Positions 37,493-44,897 of a stretch of DNA of 64,000 bases are shown here, piece after piece. Position 1 is the first letter of the stretch. Each line of letters begins with the position of its first letter. The DNA is from Bacillota bacterium (GTDB lineage: Bacteria > Bacillota > Clostridia > DSM-8532), in assembly GCA_023440865.1 (NCBI GenBank), contig JAEXRM010000033.1:14462-78461 (forward strand), given 5' to 3'. The position numbers and the translations under genes are program-made. The notes beneath the pieces were generated by a model. The model saw nothing but the letters and a program-made list of their open reading frames with translations. It was not told the DNA's origin and did not search any database.

Positions 37493-38542
37493 TTGGAAAC
37501 GATGAAGGCAGTCATGAAGTATGACAACCGGGCCGGCGCCACGGAAATCCGTGAAGTGCCCGTCCCGGAGATCGGTCCCACCGATGTGCTGGTGCGTGTC
37601 TCCCATATCGGGGTGTGCGGTACGGATCCGCACATGCACCAGAATCTCGTGACGATTCCGATCAACGTTCCCCTGATCTTCGGGCACGAGTTTGCGGGAA
37701 CCATCGAAAAGGTGGGTAAGGACGTGAAGGGATACGGGATCGGCGACAGGGTCACCGCCGAGACCCACGCCGACTACTGCGGCGAGTGTGTCATGTGCCG
37801 CACGAACCGGTACCACCTGTGCCGCGACCGGAAGGGATACGGCTTCAAGGTGCACGGCGCGTTCGCGAAGTACGTGAAGGTGCCCGCGCGCATCCTGCAC
37901 CGGGTGCCGGAAGGGGTTTCCCTGAGGGAAGCCGCGCTCACGGAGCCGCTGTGCGTCGCCTACAAGTCCATGGTGTCGGGCAGCGCCATCGCGCCGGGTG
38001 ATACGGTTGTGGTCATCGGTCCGGGCCCCATCGGGCTGCTTTGCATCAAGATGGCGCAGCTGCGGGGTGCGAGCGAGATCATCGCCATCGGAACAGCAGG
38101 CGACGAGGCACGGCTCGAGATGGCCCGGTCCTATGGCGCCACGATGACCCTCAACAGCAGCACGGAGGACGTAGCCGCACGGATCCGGTCCATGGGCGAC
38201 GGGTATGGCGTCGACCTGGTCGCCGACACGGCGGGCGGATCCGCCACCCTGACCCTCTCCATGGAGCTGGTGCGGCCGACAGGCCAGATCGTCAAGATCG
38301 GCTGGGGCCCCAAACCGGTCGGCGTCTCTCTCGACCCGTTGATTTCAAAGGCGGCCACGCTGCAGGGGCATTTCAGCCACACCTGGGACGTCTGGGAGAA
38401 GTGCCTGGTGCTGCTTGACAAGGGCCAGGTGGACCTCAAGCCGTTGATCACCCACGAGCTGCCCATCGACCAGTGGGCCAGGGCCTTCGATCTCATCGAG
38501 AACCGCGAGGCCATGAAAGTGGTGCTGACCCCCATCGACTGA
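37493..38542 (+). CDS. zinc-dependent medium-chain dehydrogenase
   Basis: Predicted 349-residue NAD(P)-dependent polyol or sugar dehydrogenase. Catalytic zinc residues are in HIGVCGTDPHMHQ and GHEFAGTIEKVG, the structural zinc site is CGECVMCRTNRYHLC, and the cofactor motif is GPGPIGLL. TTG 37493 is preferred because AAGGAGG ends eight bases upstream; ATG 37502 is 17 bases away. Sits in the transketolase operon, so it likely oxidises or reduces the sugar feeding that enzyme. Confidence 0.9.
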   Translation: METMKAVMKYDNRAGATEIREVPVPEIGPTDVLVRVSHIGVCGTDPHMHQNLVTIPINVPLIFGHEFAGTIEKVGKDVKGYGIGDRVTAETHADYCGECVMCRTNRYHLCRDRKGYGFKVHGAFAKYVKVPARILHRVPEGVSLREAALTEPLCVAYKSMVSGSAIAPGDTVVVIGPGPIGLLCIKMAQLRGASEIIAIGTAGDEARLEMARSYGATMTLNSSTEDVAARIRSMGDGYGVDLVADTAGGSATLTLSMELVRPTGQIVKIGWGPKPVGVSLDPLISKAATLQGHFSHTWDVWEKCLVLLDKGQVDLKPLITHELPIDQWARAFDLIENREAMKVVLTPID

Positions 38543-38617
38543 CATGGGATCCGGCACCCATGGCGCCTGATCCCTTTGACACCCCGGCGGCACCCCATTC
38601 GGGAAGGAGATCCACGT

Positions 38618-39523
38618 ATGACGATCGGATTCATCGGACTTGGCATCATGGGCAAACCCATGGCAAGGAACCTGTTGAAGGCAGGCTACGCGCTGGTGGT
38701 GTTCGACATCGCCGCACCTTCGGTCGGGGCGCTTGTCGCGGAAGGCGCGCAGGGCGGGCTTTCCCCGAAGGATGTGGCGGAACGCTGCGACCTGATCATC
38801 ACCATGCTGCCCAACTCCCCGCAGGTCGAGGAAGTGGTGCTGGGCGCAAACGGCATCCTGGAGGCGGACTGTTCGGGCAAGACGCTCGTGGACATGAGCT
38901 CCATCTCCCCGCTGGCCGCCCGGGCGATCGCCGAAAAAGCGGCCCAGGCGGGCCTGTGCATGCTGGACGCCCCGGTATCCGGCGGCGAGCCGAAAGCCGT
39001 CAACGGCACGCTGGCCATCATGGTCGGCGGCGACGCCGACGCCTTTGCCCGGGTGCAGCCCATCCTGCTGGCCATGGGATCCTCGGCCGTGCATGTGGGG
39101 GAGATCGGCAGCGGCAACGTGACCAAGCTGGCCAACCAGATCATCGTGGCCCTGAACATCGCCGCCATGTCCGAGGCCATGGTCCTGGCCGCGAAGGCGG
39201 GCGTCGACCCGGAAAAGGTCTATCAGGCCATCCGCGGCGGCCTGGCCGGCAGCACGGTGCTCGACGCGAAAATGCCGCTGGTGCTCAAGCGGAACTTCAA
39301 GCCGGGATTCCGGATCAACCTCCACATCAAGGACCTCACCAACGCCATGGACACCGCGCACGGCACCGGCACCCCGCTCCCCCTCACCGCCCAGGTGCTC
39401 GAGATGATGCAGGCGCTGAAGGTCGACGGCCACGCCGATGAGGACCACGGCGCACTGATCCGCTATTTCGAGCGGCTCGCCAGCACCACGGTCGACGGCA
39501 GACCTGCGCAGCCGGACACCTGA
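38618..39523 (+). CDS. 3-hydroxyisobutyrate / tartronate-semialdehyde reductase family dehydrogenase
   Basis: Predicted 301-residue beta-hydroxyacid dehydrogenase. The cofactor motif GLGIMGKPMARNLLKAGY, substrate loop DAPVSGGEPKA and catalytic Lys in GNVTKLANQ are all present. Family members act on tartronate semialdehyde (GarR) or 3-hydroxyisobutyrate; a sugar-acid substrate fits the neighbours better. AAGGAGA precedes ATG 38618. It probably ends the GntR-led unit: an 8-bp GC stem (39566-39595) without a T-run follows, and the next gene starts a transporter set. Confidence 0.9.
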   Translation: MTIGFIGLGIMGKPMARNLLKAGYALVVFDIAAPSVGALVAEGAQGGLSPKDVAERCDLIITMLPNSPQVEEVVLGANGILEADCSGKTLVDMSSISPLAARAIAEKAAQAGLCMLDAPVSGGEPKAVNGTLAIMVGGDADAFARVQPILLAMGSSAVHVGEIGSGNVTKLANQIIVALNIAAMSEAMVLAAKAGVDPEKVYQAIRGGLAGSTVLDAKMPLVLKRNFKPGFRINLHIKDLTNAMDTAHGTGTPLPLTAQVLEMMQALKVDGHADEDHGALIRYFERLASTTVDGRPAQPDT

Positions 39524-39709
39524 ACCGGCAGATCATGGCGCTCCCGTGCCGCCCCGGGCAAACCCGCGCCGGCGCAGATCCGCGCTTGCCGGCGCAACAC
39601 CGTCCCGGAAACGGACGACATCCGGTCCGGGCCCCATCCCATCATGGTATCCGCGTGCGGCTGTACCCGTATCACAGAGATGCCGCACGGATATAAGGAG
39701 GATTGTCCC

Positions 39710-41458
39710 ATGTATCAAAGAAGGAAGTGGCTGTCCCTCTGTCTGGCCATACTCATCCTGCTGACCGCGGCGGGATGCGGTGGCACCACCCCGGCAGGCG
39801 AATCAAGCACGCCGGCCGCATCCTCGGCTTCAACCGCAGCTTCATCCTCGGCCGCGACAGAATCCACTTCGGCAGCCCCTGCAGAATCGCCGTTGCCTGA
39901 AACCATCACCATGTTCAACGCAAATCCCCTCACCGCACCGACACCGGCATGGGATACGCCCATCGGCAAGAAGATCCAGGAGCTGACCGGCGTCCGGCTC
40001 GAAGTGGAGTATCTGGTCGGCCAGGACATCATGACCAAGGCCAACCTGATGACCGCTGCCGGTGAATATCCCGATCTGGTCGCGTCGGGCGACAACGCGG
40101 GCATCTTCATCGCGGCACAGGCCTTCATTCCGCTGGATGACCTCATCGAGAAGCACGGCACCAACATCAAGAAGATCTACCGTCCGAACGAGCTGGCCCT
40201 GTCCAAGCTGCAGAACGGGCAAATTTTCACCCTTTCCTCGAACAGGCCTGCGGTCGAGAACCTGTACCCCGCAGCCGGCTACTACATGAACCTTGCGGTG
40301 CTCAAGGATGCCGGCTATCCGGTCCCCAAGACCATCAGCGAGTACAGCAAGCTCATCAAGGAATACCTCAAGAAGAACCCCACCTACAACGGCACCGAAA
40401 ACCTCGGCTTCTCCCTGCCGACCGAAGGCTCGCGCGCATCCGCCCTGCAGTACGGCGGCGCCCGCTTCCTCGGCGGATACCCGAACGACGGCCCGACGTA
40501 CGTGGACCAGAAGACGCTGGTCGCGAAGCTGAACATGCGGGGCTCCTTCACCAAGGATTACCTGTATTTCATGCATGACCTGTGGAATGACGGCGCCATG
40601 GACAAGGAAACCTTCATGCAGAAGGACGACCAGTATCTGGCCAAGATCAGCTCCGGCCGCCTGCTGGGCTTCTACGACCAGCGCTGGGCCATCTCCAACG
40701 CGCTTGGCGCGCTCGAGAACACCGGCGACTACGAACGCACCTATGTCGCGTTCCCGATCGTCCTCGACGGCATCGACAAGGAGTACTACCGCGGTTCCTA
40801 CGCATTCGCCGTGCAGGGTGTGTCCATCAGCTCGAGCTGCAAGGATCCCGAGGGCGTCTTCCGCTTCCTCGACCGCCTCTGCGCCGATGACATCCAGAAG
40901 CTGAACTACTGGGGCATCGAAGGCGTCGACTACACCCTCGAGAACGGGAAATTCACACGCACGAACGAGCAGTGGCTCAACTCCTTCAACGTCGAGTACC
41001 AGCAGACCTCCGGCATCAGCCAGTTCAACTTCCTGCCGCGCCGCGAAGGCACCAGCGACGAAACCTATGCCAAGTTCGACGACGGCAACTGGGTGAATCC
41101 GGCCATGAACCAGGCATACAACGACGTCCGCTACAAGGATTACGAGAAGGACATCCTCAAGGCATACAATGTCAAGACCTTCTGCGACTTCTTTGCACCG
41201 GCCTACCCCGCCCGGTACGAGCCCGGCTGGGCGGCCCGCCAGAAGATGCCGCAGGACTCCGAGGAGTTCCTTTCCGTGCAGAAGTGCCTCGACCTCGCCA
41301 CGGAGTACCATGCCAAGATCATCCAGGCCAAGCGTGACGACTTCGACAAGCTGTGGAACGAGTATCAGGGAAAACTCGACAAGGTTCCCGGTGTGGATGG
41401 GTATGAACAAGCTGTGACCAAGATCATCCAGGACGGCGCGAAGTATTACAGCAACTGA
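39710..41458 (+). CDS. extracellular solute-binding lipoprotein (LplA-like)
   Basis: Predicted 582-residue lipoprotein; signal peptide with lipobox TAAGC (Cys23), then a Ser/Ala/Thr-rich tether to about residue 60 and a large family-1 solute-binding fold. Size and partners match LplA/YtcQ-type proteins that bind oligosaccharides. AAGGAGG precedes ATG 39710. The two permease genes follow after a strong hairpin. No ATPase gene lies nearby, so a shared ATPase of the MsmX type is presumably used. Confidence 0.92.
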   Translation: MYQRRKWLSLCLAILILLTAAGCGGTTPAGESSTPAASSASTAASSSAATESTSAAPAESPLPETITMFNANPLTAPTPAWDTPIGKKIQELTGVRLEVEYLVGQDIMTKANLMTAAGEYPDLVASGDNAGIFIAAQAFIPLDDLIEKHGTNIKKIYRPNELALSKLQNGQIFTLSSNRPAVENLYPAAGYYMNLAVLKDAGYPVPKTISEYSKLIKEYLKKNPTYNGTENLGFSLPTEGSRASALQYGGARFLGGYPNDGPTYVDQKTLVAKLNMRGSFTKDYLYFMHDLWNDGAMDKETFMQKDDQYLAKISSGRLLGFYDQRWAISNALGALENTGDYERTYVAFPIVLDGIDKEYYRGSYAFAVQGVSISSSCKDPEGVFRFLDRLCADDIQKLNYWGIEGVDYTLENGKFTRTNEQWLNSFNVEYQQTSGISQFNFLPRREGTSDETYAKFDDGNWVNPAMNQAYNDVRYKDYEKDILKAYNVKTFCDFFAPAYPARYEPGWAARQKMPQDSEEFLSVQKCLDLATEYHAKIIQAKRDDFDKLWNEYQGKLDKVPGVDGYEQAVTKIIQDGAKYYSN

Positions 41459-41500
41459 CCTTTCACCGCATCCTGTCCAGGAAAAGCCACCAACATGGCA

Positions 41501-41537
41501 TCTCCCCGCCGGTCTGCACGGCAGGCCGGCGGGGAGA
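41501..41537 (+). promoter_or_regulatory. intercistronic hairpin, perfect 12-bp stem
   Basis: TCTCCCCGCCGG / CCGGCGGGGAGA with a 13-base loop between the binding-protein and permease genes. There is no T-run. It probably stabilises the upstream mRNA so that binding protein is made in excess over the pore. Confidence 0.65.
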
Positions 41538-41560
41538 TCAGCCGGAACGGGGAGAGAAGT

Positions 41561-42529
41561 ATGGCCAAAGCCCGGGAGAAGTACCTCCAAAGTCTTTCAG
41601 GACCAGTCCCCATCCACCAGAGGAGCTTCATGAGCCGGTTGGTGGAGCAGCGGCAGCTGCTGGTGCTGATCCTGCCCTTCATGGTGTTTGTCCTGGTCTT
41701 CAACTACCTGCCCATCTGGGGCTGGCTGATGTCTTTTCAGCAATTTGTTCCGGCCAAGGGCATTTTCGGATCCAAATGGATCGGACTGGCCAATTTCAAG
41801 GAGGCCTTCTCCGATCCCTACTTTTATCAGGCATTGCGCAACACGCTGCTGACCAGCGTCCTGAAGATCGCGCTGGGTTTCGTTTCGGCCATCTTTCTCG
41901 CCCTGATGCTCAACGAGGTCAGGCGTGTCGCCTTCAAGCGGGCCGTGCAGACGATCTCCTATCTCCCGTATTTCGTATCCTGGGTTGTGGCGGCCAACAT
42001 CGTCTACATGGCGCTCTCCCCGTCCGACGGCATCATCAACATCGCCCTGGTCAAGCTGGGTCTGGTGCGGGAAGCCGTCCCCTTCATGGGCGATCCGAAG
42101 TATTTTTATGGCGTGGTCGCCTTGTCCGGCGTCTGGAAGAATGTCGGATGGAACGCCATCATCTATCTCGCGGCCATGACCGGCATCGATCCGGAGTTGT
42201 ACGAGGCCGCATCCATCGACGGCGCGGGACGCATCCGCCGCATCCTGGCGGTGACGCTGCCCTGCATCATGCCCACGATCAAGATCCTGCTGGTGCTGAA
42301 TATCGGCAATCTCATGAACGCCGGGTTCGAGCATGTGTATCTGCTGAGCAATCCGTCCAACATCGACGCATCGCGCACGCTGGACGTGTACATCTATACC
42401 TTCGCGCTCCGCACGGGCCGCCTGTCCTATGGCACCGCGCTGGGCATGTTCAACTCCACGATTTCGATCACCCTCATCCTCATCAGCAACTGGATCTCCA
42501 AAAAAGTGGACGGATATGGCATCTTCTGA
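41561..42529 (+). CDS. oligosaccharide ABC permease, LplB-like
   Basis: Predicted 322-residue inner-membrane protein with six helices and the EAA loop YEAASIDGAGRIRRI that docks the ATPase. It is a BPD_transp_1 member of the LplB/YtcP partner type. GGGGAGAG precedes ATG 41561. Forms a heterodimeric pore with the next product. Confidence 0.92.
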   Translation: MAKAREKYLQSLSGPVPIHQRSFMSRLVEQRQLLVLILPFMVFVLVFNYLPIWGWLMSFQQFVPAKGIFGSKWIGLANFKEAFSDPYFYQALRNTLLTSVLKIALGFVSAIFLALMLNEVRRVAFKRAVQTISYLPYFVSWVVAANIVYMALSPSDGIINIALVKLGLVREAVPFMGDPKYFYGVVALSGVWKNVGWNAIIYLAAMTGIDPELYEAASIDGAGRIRRILAVTLPCIMPTIKILLVLNIGNLMNAGFEHVYLLSNPSNIDASRTLDVYIYTFALRTGRLSYGTALGMFNSTISITLILISNWISKKVDGYGIF

Positions 42530-42584
42530 GAAGACGAGGTTGCCTCACGACATCGACGCAACAACCCATCCGACAGGAGGATGC

Positions 42585-43529
42585 ATGAGCACGGAAATCC
42601 AAAGAAAGGGACTGTCACGGCTGAAGACCTATCGACGCGCCACCATGGAGGATGTGGTGCTGGATCTCTTCATCTACCTGTCCCTGACCTTCCTGTGCGT
42701 GTTGACGCTCTACCCCTTTGTCAACACCATCGCCATTTCCCTGAACTACGCGCTTGACACGGTGCGCGGCGGCATCTACCTGTGGCCGCGCCAGTTCACG
42801 CTGCGCAACTATGAGAAGATTCTCATCGGCAACCCGGCCATCGCGCAGGCGCTGTTCATCTCCGCCGCCAGAGCGCTGGTGGGTGGTGCGGTCAGCGTCC
42901 TGTCCACCTTCTGTGTCGCCTACGTGCTGTCGCGGAAGGACTTCGTCCTGCGCAAGGTGCTGACGCCCTTCCTGGTCTTCACCATGTATTTCTCAGGCGG
43001 ATTGATCCCTTCGTTCATTCTCGTGCGGAACCTGGGACTGATCAACAACTTCCTGGTCTACATCCTGCCGGGCATCATCGGCGCCTACAATGTCATGGTG
43101 ATGCGCAGCTTCATGGAGAGCATCCCCGAAAGCCTCATCGAGGCGGCCTTCATCGACGGCGCAACCCACTACCGCATCCTGTTCAGCATCGTGTGGCCCC
43201 TGAGCCTGCCGGTCATCGCGACCATCACGCTGTTTGTGGCCGTCGGCCAGTGGAACTCCTGGTTCGACACCATGCTGTATTGCAGCAGCAGCCCGAAGCT
43301 GACAACCCTGCAGTATGAGCTGCAGAAGCTGCTGACCTCGGCGTCGAGCTACGCGGCGGGCGATTCGGATGCCGCCATGAACGCGGGCGACGCAGTGAAG
43401 TCGGCCGTCACCCCGATGTCCATCCGCGCGGCCATGACGGTCATCGCCGTGACACCCATCCTCTTCACCTATCCCTTCCTGCAGCGCTACTTCGTCAAGG
43501 GATTGACGCTGGGCGGGGTGAAAGGGTAA
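42585..43529 (+). CDS. oligosaccharide ABC permease, LplC-like
   Basis: Predicted 314-residue inner-membrane protein, six helices, EAA loop IEAAFIDGATHYRIL. CAGGAGG lies just before ATG 42585, which is close but usual here. The 3' end overlaps the convergent M23-like gene by 43 bases, which is rare for two real genes; both frames nonetheless show clear family motifs. Confidence 0.92.
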   Translation: MSTEIQRKGLSRLKTYRRATMEDVVLDLFIYLSLTFLCVLTLYPFVNTIAISLNYALDTVRGGIYLWPRQFTLRNYEKILIGNPAIAQALFISAARALVGGAVSVLSTFCVAYVLSRKDFVLRKVLTPFLVFTMYFSGGLIPSFILVRNLGLINNFLVYILPGIIGAYNVMVMRSFMESIPESLIEAAFIDGATHYRILFSIVWPLSLPVIATITLFVAVGQWNSWFDTMLYCSSSPKLTTLQYELQKLLTSASSYAAGDSDAAMNAGDAVKSAVTPMSIRAAMTVIAVTPILFTYPFLQRYFVKGLTLGGVKG

Positions 43530-44596
43530 ACGGCGTGCACGATCAGGTTGTCCTCCACGATGCGCTCCATCGGTTCGTTCGTGACATCGCGCAGGTTCGT
43601 GAAGGAACAGGGAAGCCCCCTGCCCGTCAGGATGTCGGGCTTGTCCATCAACTGGAAATGCAGATGGGGACAGTTGGACAGCCCGGTGTGACCCACCCGG
43701 CCGATCACCTGTCCCTGTTTGACCGCGTCGCCTTTCGCGACGGTCAGACTGTCCATGATCATGTGCCCGTAAAATGAGCTTTCCCCGTTGGCGTGTTCGA
43801 TGATGACGTGATTTCCGAACTGCGCGGCCAGGCCGTACTGCTCGAAGTACGGCTTGCGCTCCTCCCAGACCCAGGAGGTGGTGACGGGGATGGTGCCGAA
43901 GCAATCCGCGACCACACCGTCCGCGATCGCCAGGATCTCCCTCCCGTAGATGATGTGGTCCTCCGTGTGCATCGGCTCCTTGAAGAAGAGCTTGTGCGAC
44001 TCGTTGTACTGCGCCATGTCGATGGCGAACTCCATGGAGTAATGCTGCCGGTGGTCAAGCAGCGCATTGTAGTTGCCGCACGTGGAGTAGCAGCCCTTCA
44101 GGGGGAAGATGTAGCTGTTCCTGTTTTCGTATTCCACCAAGGGCAATGACATCTCGGTCCGTTGTTCGATGCCGTTCGACTCATATGTGACCGAAAGGCA
44201 TATTCGATCGAGCTTTTCCGTATGTACCACGACAAAATACTCGTTGTGCAGGCCGGTTTCCCAACCGGGCGCAAGTTCGACAGAATCGCCGTACCGTGCG
44301 GGGTTCCAGAAGCCTTCCCTGCCGAGGTACAACTGTGCCCCAAAGCCCTCCCCCAGCCACGTGCAATCACGGGCAAACCGGGCCACCGCATGCTGCAGTG
44401 CCTTGCCGCGATACGTCACCTGCTTGACAAACGCATCGCCTGCATGCATTTCCATGTCGATCTGCGTGAGTGTCATCGGGGCATCGGTGTCATTTCGTAT
44501 TTTCAACCCATGCAGGAGGAAGTTAGATTCCACCTTTCCGTGCGCTTCATGGGCCATGTTGATGATGTAATCTCCGGGTACGGTACACAGCTGCAT
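43487..44596 (-). CDS. M23-family metallopeptidase-like protein without signal peptide
   Basis: Predicted 369-residue protein. The last about 190 residues are an M23/LytM peptidase fold with zinc ligands HYSMEFAID (His and Asp) and HLHFQL, and the GHMxxxxVxxGDxVxxGQxIG block (GHMIMDSLTVAKGDAVKQGQ). The N-terminal half is beta-rich with no match I recognise. No signal peptide or anchor is seen, unusual for an enzyme that normally cuts cell-wall peptides. GGAG seven bases ahead favours ATG 44596 over 44608. It converges on and overlaps the permease gene. Confidence 0.82.
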   Translation of the reverse strand: MQLCTVPGDYIINMAHEAHGKVESNFLLHGLKIRNDTDAPMTLTQIDMEMHAGDAFVKQVTYRGKALQHAVARFARDCTWLGEGFGAQLYLGREGFWNPARYGDSVELAPGWETGLHNEYFVVVHTEKLDRICLSVTYESNGIEQRTEMSLPLVEYENRNSYIFPLKGCYSTCGNYNALLDHRQHYSMEFAIDMAQYNESHKLFFKEPMHTEDHIIYGREILAIADGVVADCFGTIPVTTSWVWEERKPYFEQYGLAAQFGNHVIIEHANGESSFYGHMIMDSLTVAKGDAVKQGQVIGRVGHTGLSNCPHLHFQLMDKPDILTGRGLPCSFTNLRDVTNEPMERIVEDNLIVHAVYPFTPPSVNPLTK

Positions 44597-44653
44597 GGCA
44601 GACTCCATTCTTTTACGATTCGCTCCACGTGAATCTTTCGGGCATTTACCCAA

Positions 44654-44696
44654 AGCATACCACAAGGGATCCGGCACCGTGAAACCGATTATCGGT
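44654..44696 (-). promoter_or_regulatory. probable promoter of the M23-like gene with adjacent palindrome
   Basis: Minus strand TTCACG (44683-44678), 18 bases, TATGCT (44659-44654). The perfect palindrome ACCGATTATCGGT (44684-44696) abuts the -35, a position suited to an activator or repressor. Confidence 0.45.
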
Positions 44697-44780
44697 AGAA
44701 TGATTCACGCGCCGCCAACGCGTGTCTGTCTGCTTGCACATGCCGGCCATGTCGGCGATGGATCTTTTCAGCGCAGTCTA

Positions 44781-44841
44781 TTGATTCATCACTTCATTTT
44801 CTGTACGATAGTACCTGTGGGACAATAAACACGTGTCCACA
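44781..44841 (+). promoter_or_regulatory. probable promoter of the GH9 gene
   Basis: TTGATT (44781-44786), 17 bases, TACGAT (44804-44809). A nearly perfect inverted repeat TGTGGGACA ... TGTCCACA follows at about 44816-44841, in the expected leader. The 301-base gap between the divergent M23-like and GH9 genes holds only these signals. Confidence 0.5.
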
Positions 44842-44897
44842 ACCGTCGGCGATGATCGGTCCCCCATCGAATCAACGAACAGGAGTGAAGTGATTCC

